A stretch of DNA of 18,920 nt from Actinomycetota bacterium (GTDB lineage: Bacteria > Actinomycetota > Thermoleophilia > UBA2241): positions 1 to 18,920 of the forward strand of contig JAAYBE010000361.1 of NCBI GenBank assembly GCA_012719015.1. The letters are read 5' to 3'. Below the pieces are notes generated by a model that was not told the DNA's origin, made no database searches, and saw nothing but the letters and a program-made list of their open reading frames with translations. The translations under genes and the position numbers were made by a program. Below are positions 6,328 to 14,177 of this stretch, in pieces. Numbering within the stretch: position 1 is the stretch's first letter; every line of letters starts with the position of its first letter.

Positions 6328-6698
6328 TGGCTGACAGGATCACCAGCCCCGACCAACTCAAGGCGCTGGCCGCGAAGGCCAAGGCCGACATCGACCTGCG
6401 CGAAGGCCGCAAGGAGACGCAGGTGACCGTGCACATGGGGACCTGCGGCATCGCCGCCGGCGCGCGTGAGATCGTCGCGGCCTTCATGGCCGAGCTCGCC
6501 GCCAACGGCGTGACGTCGACCAGCCTGCATCAGTCCGGCTGCGCCGGCCTGTGCGAGGAGGAGCCGATGGCCACCGTCACCACGGCCGACGGCACGCTGT
6601 ACCGCTACGGCCTGCTGGACAAGGACAAGGTCCGCACCATCGTCGTCAATCACCTCGTCGGCGGTACCCCCGTCGAGGCCTACCTCATCAAGACCTGA
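6327..6698 (+). CDS. Thioredoxin-like (2Fe-2S) ferredoxin-domain protein, HndB-like
   Basis: A 123-residue small Fe-S protein corresponding to HndB of four-subunit NAD(P)-linked hydrogenases (HndABCD order: NuoE, small 2Fe-2S, NuoF, HydA), exactly the order seen here. Three cysteines are visible: C40 in HMGTCGIAAGA, and C72 and C76 in SGCAGLCEEEP. A fourth cysteine, expected at the position four or more residues after C40 in ordinary thioredoxin-like ferredoxins, is absent. I believe three Cys is common in this subfamily, but cluster assembly is therefore uncertain. The start overlaps the nuoE stop by one base. A role in passing electrons within the complex or assisting its assembly is inferred from context. 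Confidence 0.85.
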   Translation: MADRITSPDQLKALAAKAKADIDLREGRKETQVTVHMGTCGIAAGAREIVAAFMAELAANGVTSTSLHQSGCAGLCEEEPMATVTTADGTLYRYGLLDKDKVRTIVVNHLVGGTPVEAYLIKT

Positions 6699-6715
6699 GA
6701 GCGAGTGAACCGACC

Positions 6716-9700
6716 ATGGCTGATGTGAGAAGTCACTTCCTGATCTGCACCGGCGGCGGCTGCATCGCCTCCGGCGCCCTCGACGTGAGCAAGGCGGTGC
6801 GCGAGGAGATCGAGGCGCGCGGCCTCGCCGGCGAGATCGACGTCGTCGAGACCGGCTGCCTCGGCCCCTGCGTCCAGGGCCCCGTGGCGCTGGTCTACCC
6901 GGACGGCGTCTTCTACCAGAACATCAAGGTCGACGACGTCCCCGAACTCGTCGAAGAGCACCTCCTCAAGGGGCGCGTGGTCGAGCGCCTCGTGAGCCAC
7001 GCGCCCGGCACCGACCGGACCCAGGCCGAGATGGACGACATCCCGTTCTTCAACCGCCAGGTCAAGATCGTGCTGCGCAACTCGGGCATCATCGACCCCC
7101 TCAAGATCGACGAGTACATCGCCCGTGAGGGGTACCAGGCACTGGCCAAGGTGCTCACCGAGATGACGCCCGAGCAGGTCGTCCAGGAGATCCTCGACTC
7201 CGGCCTGCGCGGCCGCGGCGGCGCCGGCTTCCCCACCGGGATGAAGTGGCGCTTCGCCCAGCAGCAGGACAACGACGTCAAGTACATCCTCTGCAACGCC
7301 GACGAGGGCGACCCCGGAGCCTTCATGGACCGCTCCGTGCTCGAGGGAGACCCGCACTCGCTCATCGAGGGCATGACCATCGGCGCCTTCGCGATCGGCG
7401 CCCACCAGGGTTACGTCTACGTGCGCGCCGAGTACCCGCTCGCCGTGGAGCGGCTCGAGCACGCCCTCGGCCAGGCCCGCGACTACGGCCTCCTCGGCAA
7501 GGACATCATGGGGTCCGGCTTCGACTTCGACCTCGAGATCCGCATGGGGTCCGGCGCCTTCGTCTGCGGCGAGGAGACCGCCCTCATGACCTCGATCGAG
7601 GGCAACCGGGGCGAGCCGCGGCCGCGGCCGCCGTTCCCGGCCGTCAGCGGCCTCTGGGGCAAGCCGAGCGTGCTCAACAACGTCGAGACGTTCGCCAACA
7701 TCGCGCCCATCATCCTCAAGGGAGCGGCCTGGTTCGCCAGCACCGGAACCGAGAGCAGCGCGGGCACCAAGGTCTTCGCCCTCGGCGGCAACGTGCAGCA
7801 CACAGGCCTCGTCGAAGTGCCGATCGGCATGCAGCTCGGCGAGCTGGTCTACGAGGTGGGCGGGGGCATCCCTAACGGCAAGTCCTTCAAGGCGGCCCAG
7901 CTCGGCGGCCCCTCGGGCGGCTGCATCCCCAAGGAGCACCTCAACGTGCCGGTCGACTACGCCACCCTGCAGGAGCTCGGCGCCATCATGGGCTCCGGCG
8001 GCGTCATCGTCATGGACGAGGACACGTGCATGGTCGACATCGCCCGGTTCTTCCTCGAGTTCACCCAGGAGGAGAGCTGCGGCAAGTGCCCGCCCTGCCG
8101 CGTGGGCACGAAGCGGATGCTCGAGATCGTGGAGCGCATCTGCAACGGCGAGGGCGAGGAGGGCGACATCGAGCGCCTCATCGCCCTCGGCGAGACGATC
8201 AGCGAGACGGCGCTCTGCGGGCTCGGCCAGACCGCGCCCAACCCGGTGCTCAGCACCATCCGCCACTTCCGCCACGAGTACGAGGCCCACATCAAGGACA
8301 AGTACTGCGAGGCCGGCGTCTGTGCGACGATGTTCAAGTCGCCCTGCTCCAACGCCTGCCCGGCCAGCGTGAACATCCCCGGCTTCGTGAGCCTGGTCGG
8401 AGAGCAGCGTTACGACGAGGCGCTGAAGATGCATCGCGAGCGTAACCCGCTGGCCAGCATCTGCGCACGCGTCTGCTTCCACCCGTGCGAGAGCAAGTGC
8501 ATGCGCTCGTCCCTGGACGGCGCGCTGGCGATCCGCCATGTCAAGCGTTTCATGGTGGAGCAGGAGAAGGAGCCGCAGCTGCCGGAGATCCGCGAGAGCG
8601 CCGAGAACGCGGCCCGCAAGGTCGCGGTCATCGGCTCCGGTCCGGCCGGCCTCTCCGCCGCCTACTTCCTCTGCCGCCTGGGCTACAAGCCGGTCGTCTT
8701 CGAGGCCGAGCCCAAGGCCGGAGGCATGCTGGTGCAGGCGATCCCGGCCTACAGGCTGCCGCGCCAGGAGCTCGAGCGTGAGGTCAAGATGATCGAGTCG
8801 ATGGGCGCCGCCTTCGAATACGGCAAGGCGCTCGGCCGCGACTTCACGCTGCAGGACCTCAGGGACGAGGGTTACGAAGCCGTCTTCGTCGCCGTCGGAG
8901 CCCCTCAGGGCACCGGCATCGGCGTCCCCGGCGAAGACGGACCGGGGGTCTACGACGGGCTCTCCTTCCTCAAGGAGTACAACATCCACGAGAAGGGTGA
9001 GGTCGGCAAGAACGTCGCCGTGATCGGGGGCGGCAACGCGGCCATCGACGCCGCGCGCACCGCGCTGCGCCTCGGCGCCGAGAGCGTCAAGATCCTCTAC
9101 CGCCGCACGCGGGCCCAGATGCCGGCGTGGGGCGAGGAGGTCAACGCCGCGGACCTCGAGGGCATCGACATCCTGACGCTCGTCGCCCCGGAGGAGATCC
9201 TCCGCGACGCCGACGGCAACGTCACCGGCGTGCGCTGCAAGGAGATGGTGCTGGGCGACTACGACCGCAGCGGACGTCGCCGCCCGGTGGCCGGCCGCAA
9301 TCCGGACTTCGTGGTCGAGGCCGACACGGTCATCGCGGCCATCGGCCAGAAGCTCGACGCACCCGCCATCCTCGACGGCACCCCTGTGGAGCTCAACCGC
9401 TGGGGCTACCTCGCCGCGGACCCGAACACCGGCCAGACCTCGGTCGACTGGGTGTTCACCGGCGGCGACGCCGCGACCGGACCTTCCTCGGTGGTCGAGG
9501 CCATCGGCGCCGGCGAGAAGGCCGCCGCGGCGATCGACCAGTTCCTCACCGGCGCCAACCACGCTTTCTGGCGCCGCGACATCGAGCCGCCGACCTTCTT
9601 CGACCCTGACGCCGACCCGAAGCCGGTCGACCGCCATCAGGTCGAGGAGCTGGCCGTCGGCGCGCGTGTCACCAACTTCGACGAGGTCGAGCTGAGCTGG

Positions 9701-9769
9701 GCCGCGGAGGTCGCGCTCGCCGAGGCGAGACGCTGCCTGCGCTGCGACTACGGCAAGTACTGCTCGTGA
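6716..9769 (+). CDS. nuoF: NuoF-GltD fusion: NADH-binding FMN/Fe-S subunit joined to a GltD-like NAD(P)H oxidoreductase
   Basis: A 1017-residue flavoprotein joining two electron-entry modules. Residues 1-90 are a thioredoxin-like 2Fe-2S domain (C11, C16, C48, C52). Residues about 110-530 are NuoF: GRGGAGFPTGMKW (166-178), CNADEGDPGAF (193-203), GSGAFVCGEETAL (278-290), then the 4Fe-4S ligands C455/C458/C461 and C501. The two ferredoxin motifs that normally end HydB/HndC are absent. Instead residues 540-615 form the Fer4_20-type domain (CSNACP, CARVCFHPCESKC) and residues 635-950 the GltD-like reductase, with an FAD site GSGPAGLSAAY (640-650), a second Rossmann site GGGNAAIDAARTA (771-783), YRRTRAQMPA as in NADPH-using GltD/NfnB enzymes, and TGGDAATGPSSVVEAIGAG. 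It ends with RCLRCDYGKYC. The start is ATG 6716: an upstream in-frame ATG would run through the HndB gene in another frame. Possible use of NADPH or flavin-based bifurcation is inference. Confidence 0.9.
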   Translation: MADVRSHFLICTGGGCIASGALDVSKAVREEIEARGLAGEIDVVETGCLGPCVQGPVALVYPDGVFYQNIKVDDVPELVEEHLLKGRVVERLVSHAPGTDRTQAEMDDIPFFNRQVKIVLRNSGIIDPLKIDEYIAREGYQALAKVLTEMTPEQVVQEILDSGLRGRGGAGFPTGMKWRFAQQQDNDVKYILCNADEGDPGAFMDRSVLEGDPHSLIEGMTIGAFAIGAHQGYVYVRAEYPLAVERLEHALGQARDYGLLGKDIMGSGFDFDLEIRMGSGAFVCGEETALMTSIEGNRGEPRPRPPFPAVSGLWGKPSVLNNVETFANIAPIILKGAAWFASTGTESSAGTKVFALGGNVQHTGLVEVPIGMQLGELVYEVGGGIPNGKSFKAAQLGGPSGGCIPKEHLNVPVDYATLQELGAIMGSGGVIVMDEDTCMVDIARFFLEFTQEESCGKCPPCRVGTKRMLEIVERICNGEGEEGDIERLIALGETISETALCGLGQTAPNPVLSTIRHFRHEYEAHIKDKYCEAGVCATMFKSPCSNACPASVNIPGFVSLVGEQRYDEALKMHRERNPLASICARVCFHPCESKCMRSSLDGALAIRHVKRFMVEQEKEPQLPEIRESAENAARKVAVIGSGPAGLSAAYFLCRLGYKPVVFEAEPKAGGMLVQAIPAYRLPRQELEREVKMIESMGAAFEYGKALGRDFTLQDLRDEGYEAVFVAVGAPQGTGIGVPGEDGPGVYDGLSFLKEYNIHEKGEVGKNVAVIGGGNAAIDAARTALRLGAESVKILYRRTRAQMPAWGEEVNAADLEGIDILTLVAPEEILRDADGNVTGVRCKEMVLGDYDRSGRRRPVAGRNPDFVVEADTVIAAIGQKLDAPAILDGTPVELNRWGYLAADPNTGQTSVDWVFTGGDAATGPSSVVEAIGAGEKAAAAIDQFLTGANHAFWRRDIEPPTFFDPDADPKPVDRHQVEELAVGARVTNFDEVELSWAAEVALAEARRCLRCDYGKYCS

Positions 9770-9786
9770 GCAAGGAGAGCGAGAAG

Positions 9787-11562
9787 ATGCCAACGCTTAC
9801 CATTGACGGGATGCCCGTCGAGGTCCCCGAGGGCACGACGGTGCTTCAGGCCGCAAGACAGGCGGACGTGAAGATCCCGACCCTGTGCTACCTCGAGGAC
9901 GTCCAGTCCATCGGAGCCTGCCGCGTGTGCCTGGTCGAGGTGGAAGGAGCGCGCACGCTGGTCGCCTCCTGCAGTCAACCGGCCACCGACGGCATGGTCG
10001 TCAAGACCAACACCGGCAGGGTGCGTGAGGCCCGCCGCACGGTGCTCGAACTGCTGCTCTCCGAGCACGACGGCAACTGCCAGGTCTGCAGCCGCTCGGC
10101 CGACTGCGAGCTGCGCTCGCTGGCCGACGAGCTCGGCATCGGCGACCTGCGGTACGAGGGCGAGAAGACCCTCAAGATCATCGACGAGAGCACCCCGGCG
10201 CTCATCCGCGACACCGGCAAGTGCATCGCCTGCCGTCGTTGCGTCACGGTGTGCAACGAGGTGCAGGAAGTGGGCGGTCTCTTCGCGCAGGGACGCGGCT
10301 TCACCACGCTGATCGGCCCGGCCTTCGCCCAGAACCTGAGCGACGTCGTCTGCGTGCAGTGCGGCCAGTGTGCGGCCGTCTGCCCGGTCGGCGCCATCAC
10401 CGAGCGCAGCGACATCGACCGGGTCTGGGCAGCGCTCGACGACCCGACCAAGACGGTCATCGTCCAGACGGCGCCGGCGATCCGCGCCGCCCTGGGCGAG
10501 TGCTTCGACTACCCGCCGGGCACCTTGGTGACCGGCAAGATGGTGGCCGCGCTGCGGCGGATCGGGTTCGACGCCGTGTTCGACACCGACTTCACCGCCG
10601 ACCTCACCATCATGGAAGAGGGCACCGAGCTGCTCGGACGCCTCAAGAAGGCGCTCGTCGACGGCGAGGAGGTCGCGCTGCCACAGTTCTCCAGCTGCTC
10701 TCCGGGCTGGATCAACTACATGGAGCACTTCAACCCCGACATGCTGGCCAACCTCAGCACCTGCAAGAGCCCCCAGCAGATGTTCGGGGCCGTCGCCAAG
10801 ACCTACTACGCCGAGAAGATCGGCGTGAAGCCCGAGGACATGGTGGTCGTCTCCATCATGCCGTGCACCGCCAAGAAGTTCGAGGCGGCCCGGCCGGAGA
10901 TGAACGACAGCGGCGTCCAGGACGTCGACATCGTCCTCACCACCAGGGAGCTCGGCTCTCTCATCAAGCAGGCCGGCATCGACTTCCGCAGCCTGCCGGA
11001 CGAGAAGATGGACGCGCCCCTGGGCATCAGCACCGGCGCCGCCGACATCTTCGCCAACACCGGCGGCGTCATGGAGGCGGCGCTGCGCACCGCGTGGGCG
11101 ATCGTCACCGACTCCAAGCCCTTCCCGTTCCCCGACCTGCACGTGGAGCCGATCGCGGGTCTTGAAGGCGTCAAGACGGCGTCGGTCAAGGTCGACGGAG
11201 CGGTCGGCGACTGGGCGTTCCTCGACGGAGCGGAGCTCAAGGTGGCCGTGGCGCACGGCCTCGGGAACGCACAGAAGGTCATCGACCAGATCAGGAACGG
11301 CGAGGCCGAGTACCACTTCGTCGAGGTCATGACCTGCCCCGGCGGCTGCATCGGCGGCGGCGGACAGCCTCGGCTCACGACCAACGAGGTGCGTCGCAAG
11401 CGCATCGAGGCCATCTACCGCGAGGACGAGGGCCGCGAGCTGCGGCAGTCGCACGAGAACCCCGCCGTCTGCGCCCTGTACGAGGAGTACCTCGGGGCGC
11501 CGTGCGGCGAGATCTCCCACGATCTGCTGCACACCCACTACTTCGAGCACGACTGCGTCTGA
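9787..11562 (+). CDS. hydA: Catalytic [FeFe]-hydrogenase subunit, group A, NAD(H)-linked (HydA/HndD type)
   Basis: A 591-residue enzyme that reduces protons to, or oxidises, H2 at the H-cluster. Residues 1-75 are a plant-type 2Fe-2S domain (C34, C45, C48, C62). Residues 80-115 hold the His-ligated 4Fe-4S motif (H94, C98, C101, C107). Two ferredoxin motifs follow (C146/149/152/156 and C189/192/195/199). The H domain has SSCSPGW (302-308), MPCTAKKFE (359-367) and EVMTCPGGCIGGGGQP (513-528), giving C304, C360, C517 and C521. The small-subunit-like tail (about 530-591, YLGAPCGEISHDLLHTHY) is fused. Start: AAGGAG at 9772-9777 is nine bases before ATG 9787; GTG at 9766 has no ribosome site. It has no signal peptide, so it is cytoplasmic. 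It is the last gene of the first operon and forms a complex with the NuoE, HndB-like and NuoF-GltD proteins. Confidence 0.95.
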   Translation: MPTLTIDGMPVEVPEGTTVLQAARQADVKIPTLCYLEDVQSIGACRVCLVEVEGARTLVASCSQPATDGMVVKTNTGRVREARRTVLELLLSEHDGNCQVCSRSADCELRSLADELGIGDLRYEGEKTLKIIDESTPALIRDTGKCIACRRCVTVCNEVQEVGGLFAQGRGFTTLIGPAFAQNLSDVVCVQCGQCAAVCPVGAITERSDIDRVWAALDDPTKTVIVQTAPAIRAALGECFDYPPGTLVTGKMVAALRRIGFDAVFDTDFTADLTIMEEGTELLGRLKKALVDGEEVALPQFSSCSPGWINYMEHFNPDMLANLSTCKSPQQMFGAVAKTYYAEKIGVKPEDMVVVSIMPCTAKKFEAARPEMNDSGVQDVDIVLTTRELGSLIKQAGIDFRSLPDEKMDAPLGISTGAADIFANTGGVMEAALRTAWAIVTDSKPFPFPDLHVEPIAGLEGVKTASVKVDGAVGDWAFLDGAELKVAVAHGLGNAQKVIDQIRNGEAEYHFVEVMTCPGGCIGGGGQPRLTTNEVRRKRIEAIYREDEGRELRQSHENPAVCALYEEYLGAPCGEISHDLLHTHYFEHDCV

Positions 11563-11595
11563 GTCCTGAGGACACAGCCGACCGAGACAGCGGCC

Positions 11596-11648
11596 GGGCG
11601 CGTGGGCGGCGCGCCCGTGGGGCGGCTCCGGGAGACCGGAGCCGCCCC
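11596..11648. terminator. Tandem GC-rich hairpins between hydA and the signalling operon
   Basis: Two inverted repeats lie back to back. The first pairs GGGCGCG (11596-11602) with CGCGCCC (11610-11616) across a 7-base loop. The second pairs 11619-11631 with 11636-11648, a perfect 13-bp stem around the tetraloop GAGA, whose core halves are GGCGGCTCCGG and CCGGAGCCGCC. No T-run follows, so it is not a classical intrinsic terminator, but such a stable stem right after an operon's last gene may end or pause transcription or protect the 3' end of the message. Confidence 0.6.
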
Positions 11649-11679
11649 CGCGGCCGCCGTCGACCCGCCGCCCACCCGG

Positions 11680-11685
11680 TATAAT
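11680..11685 (+). promoter_or_regulatory. TATAAT -10-like box just before the lone receiver gene
   Basis: A perfect TATAAT is striking in this GC-rich context, but it ends only 11 bases before the ATG at 11697. Transcription would begin within or after the AGAAGGA ribosome site, giving an almost leaderless message. No good -35 hexamer is visible 16-18 bases upstream, where the sequence is the end of the GC-rich hairpin area. It is either an unusual promoter or chance. Confidence 0.3.
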
Positions 11686-11696
11686 CGAGAAGGAAC

Positions 11697-12104
11697 ATGA
11701 GCGCCGACCAGCCACTCATCCTCATCGTCGACGACGATTTCGACTTCCTCGAGATCAACCGCATCATCCTCGAGGGGGCCGGATACCGCGTGGCCACCGC
11801 CAGCAACCCCGACGAGGCGCTGACCCGCATCGACGTGGAGGCGCCGGCACTCGTCATCACCGACCTCATGATGACGAGCATCGACGCCGGGTTCGACTTC
11901 GCCGCCCGGCTCAAGGAGGACCCCCGCACTGCCGAGGTGCCCGTCATCATCAGCACCTCGGTGAGCAGCGCGCTGGGACTCGACTTCCGGCCGGAGTCCG
12001 CCGACGACCTGGAGAAGATGAACGTGGACGCCTACTTCGACAAGCCCATCGACGCGCGCGCGCTGCTCGCCAAGGTCGGCGAGCTCCTCGGTGCGCGGGA
12101 CTGA
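11697..12104 (+). CDS. Single-domain response regulator (receiver only)
   Basis: A 135-residue phosphoacceptor protein with no output domain. The acidic pocket is VDDD (11-14), the phosphorylatable Asp is D56 in ITDLMM, followed by T87 in STS and K116 in DKP. Two parts depart from the usual receiver. After D56 the run DLMMTSIDAGFDFA lacks the usual proline-Asp-Gly turn (MPxMDG). A longer loop, SSALGLDFRPESADDLEKMNVDAYF, separates the Thr from the Lys. The receiver at 15754 shares both deviations. It sits 18 bp ahead of the sensor kinase at 12123 and is its natural phosphate acceptor (inference from adjacency). AAGGA at 11690-11694 precedes the ATG by two bases, a short spacing. Confidence 0.88.
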   Translation: MSADQPLILIVDDDFDFLEINRIILEGAGYRVATASNPDEALTRIDVEAPALVITDLMMTSIDAGFDFAARLKEDPRTAEVPVIISTSVSSALGLDFRPESADDLEKMNVDAYFDKPIDARALLAKVGELLGARD

Positions 12105-12122
12105 TGTGAGCGGAGGCAGACG

Positions 12123-14177
12123 ATGAACGTCGAGATGACCCCCTGCATCGAGCTGGTCACCACCATCGGAGAGAAATGCCGCCGGTGCTACACCTGCGTG
12201 CGCGAGTGCCCGGCCAAGGCGATCCGGATCCTCGACGGTCAGGCGAGCGTGATCCAGACGCGCTGCATCGGGTGCGGCAACTGCGTGACGGTCTGCAGCC
12301 AGAACGCGAAGCAGGTCCTGAGCGGCATCGAAGACACCGAGGCACTGCTCACCGGCGAGGCCCCCGTGGCGGCGATCGTGGCGCCGAGCTACCCCGCCGA
12401 GTTCACGGAATGCAGCTCGGCCGCACTGGTCGAGGCCCTCCGCGAGCTCGGGTTCGCGAGCGTCCACGAGGTCGGCTTCGGGGCCGACCTCGTCGCCGCC
12501 GAGTACGCACGTCTGCTCGAGCAGGACGACGAACGCCACATCGCCACGACGTGCCCGGCGGTGGTCAGCTACGTGCGCAAGTACCACCCGGACATCCTCC
12601 ACAACCTGGCGCCGATCGTCTCGCCCATGCTGGCGAGCGCCCGGGTGCTGCACAAGAAGTACGGGCCCGAGCTCAAGATCGTCTTCATCGGGCCCTGCAT
12701 CGCCAAGAAGGGAGAGTCCCGCTACGACCAGTTCGAGGGCGAGGTCGATGCGGTGCTCACCTATGTGGAGCTGCGCACGCTCCTCGCCGCCCGCGGTATC
12801 AGCCTCGACTCCCGCGACCAGTCCGACGACGACTTCGACCCTCCGCACGCCAGCCTGGGCGCCCTCTTCCCCATCACGCGCGGCATGCTGCAGGCGGCCG
12901 CCCTCGACGAGGACCTGCTGGACGGCGAGATCGTGAGCGCCGACGGCCACCAGAACCTCGCCGATGCCATCACCGACTTCGAGCACGGCGATACCGAGGC
13001 GCGCCTGCTCGACATCCTCTGCTGCGACGGCTGCATCATGGGCGCCGGCTTCGGCCGCGAGGCGCCCGTCTTCAAGCGCCGCTCGGATGTCAGCGCCGAG
13101 ACCCGCTCCCGGCAGGCGAGGTTCGACCACGAGGCCTGGAAGGCCGCCGTGGAGGAGTTCGCCGACGTCGACCTCTCGCGCACCTTCGCGCCGTTCGACC
13201 AGCGGTTCGACGACATGCCGACCGAGGACGAGATCAAGACGATCCTGGGCCACATGCACAAGTACGACGACCAGGACGAGCTGGACTGCGGCGCCTGCGG
13301 GTACGACAGCTGCCGGGACCACGCCGTCGCCGTCTGGCAGGGCCTCGCGGAAGTCGAGATGTGCCTGCCGTATTCGATCGAGGAGCTGCACAAGGCCGTC
13401 GACGAGCTGCAGGAGTCCAACCACTCGCTCAAGACCACCAAGGAGGCGCTGGTCAAGAGCGAACGGCTGGCGAGCATGGGCCAGCTCGCCGCCGGGATCG
13501 CGCACGAAGTCAACAACCCGCTCGGCATCCTGCTGCTGCACGCGAACCTGCTGCTGGAGGACTGTGAGGCCGACTCGCAGGAGGCCGAGGACGTCTCCCT
13601 CATCGTGAACCAGGCAAACCGCTGCAAGAAGATCATCTCCGGACTCCTCAACTTCGCCCGCCAGAGCCGGGTCGTCCGCCAGCCCACCGACCTCCCCGCC
13701 CTCATGGAGGAGGTCCTCCGCACGCTGCCGGTGAGCGACGGCGTCTCGGTCGAGGTCGTCGACAACCTGGACGACCCGGTCGCCGAGCTCGACAGCGACC
13801 AGATCGTGCAGGTGCTCACCAACCTCCTCACCAACGCCCAGCACGCCATGCCGGACGGAGGGACGATCGTCGTCACCCTGGACGACACGGAGGAGAACGT
13901 CTCCATCACCGTGCAGGATGAGGGCACCGGCATCGCCGAGGAACACCTCGACAAGCTCTTCAGCCCCTTCTTCACCACCAAGCAGGTGGGCAAGGGGACG
14001 GGGCTCGGCCTCGCCGTCACGCACGGGATCGTCAAGATGCACCGCGGCCAGATCACGGTGGAATCCAACGCCGATCCCTCCCGGGGACCGACCGGGACCA
14101 CCTTCCACATGTCGCTGCCGAGACTCGAGGCGGAGACCGAGGTCGCAGCCAGTCTCCAGGAGATCACCGAACGATGA
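12123..14177 (+). CDS. Sensory [FeFe]-hydrogenase-like protein fused to a histidine kinase (HydS, group C1-like)
   Basis: A 684-residue soluble sensor kinase. Residues 15-62 carry two ferredoxin motifs (C19/22/25/29 and C48/51/54/58). Residues 80-345 are a degenerate H-cluster domain that keeps four Cys at ligand positions: C144 (TTCPAVV), C192 (GPCIAKKGE), C300 and C304 (CCDGC). The catalytic-type motifs of HydA are altered and there is no small-subunit tail. C389, C392, C397 and C414 form a 4Fe-4S motif (DCGACGYDSC). A short helical linker (418-450) leads to the HisKA domain with H461 in AHEVNNP, then the ATPase domain with NLLTNA (567-572), DEGTGI (599-604), PFFTTK (615-620) and GTGLGLAV (625-632). 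This architecture matches the histidine-kinase-linked sensory class of [FeFe]-hydrogenases. H2 or redox state is the inferred signal. GGAGG at 12112-12116 supports the start. It overlaps the next kinase gene by ATGA. Confidence 0.9.
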   Translation: MNVEMTPCIELVTTIGEKCRRCYTCVRECPAKAIRILDGQASVIQTRCIGCGNCVTVCSQNAKQVLSGIEDTEALLTGEAPVAAIVAPSYPAEFTECSSAALVEALRELGFASVHEVGFGADLVAAEYARLLEQDDERHIATTCPAVVSYVRKYHPDILHNLAPIVSPMLASARVLHKKYGPELKIVFIGPCIAKKGESRYDQFEGEVDAVLTYVELRTLLAARGISLDSRDQSDDDFDPPHASLGALFPITRGMLQAAALDEDLLDGEIVSADGHQNLADAITDFEHGDTEARLLDILCCDGCIMGAGFGREAPVFKRRSDVSAETRSRQARFDHEAWKAAVEEFADVDLSRTFAPFDQRFDDMPTEDEIKTILGHMHKYDDQDELDCGACGYDSCRDHAVAVWQGLAEVEMCLPYSIEELHKAVDELQESNHSLKTTKEALVKSERLASMGQLAAGIAHEVNNPLGILLLHANLLLEDCEADSQEAEDVSLIVNQANRCKKIISGLLNFARQSRVVRQPTDLPALMEEVLRTLPVSDGVSVEVVDNLDDPVAELDSDQIVQVLTNLLTNAQHAMPDGGTIVVTLDDTEENVSITVQDEGTGIAEEHLDKLFSPFFTTKQVGKGTGLGLAVTHGIVKMHRGQITVESNADPSRGPTGTTFHMSLPRLEAETEVAASLQEITER

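Noticed and set aside
6551..6715. Upstream in-frame extension of the NuoF-GltD gene by 55 codons
   Set aside because: The extension lies over the HndB-like gene in another frame and is Arg/His/Gly-rich nonsense; ATG 6716 begins directly at the conserved 2Fe-2S domain.
9766..9786. GTG start for hydA overlapping the NuoF-GltD stop
   Set aside because: No ribosome site precedes it, whereas AAGGAG is correctly spaced before ATG 9787, where the conserved sequence begins.
6680..9793. 1037-codon open frame on the minus strand opposite the NuoF-GltD gene
   Set aside because: It is the complement-phase shadow of a GC-rich gene: Asp/Glu/Val/Leu/Ala/His-rich, no recognisable domain, no ribosome site, while the plus strand carries full NuoF and GltD motifs.
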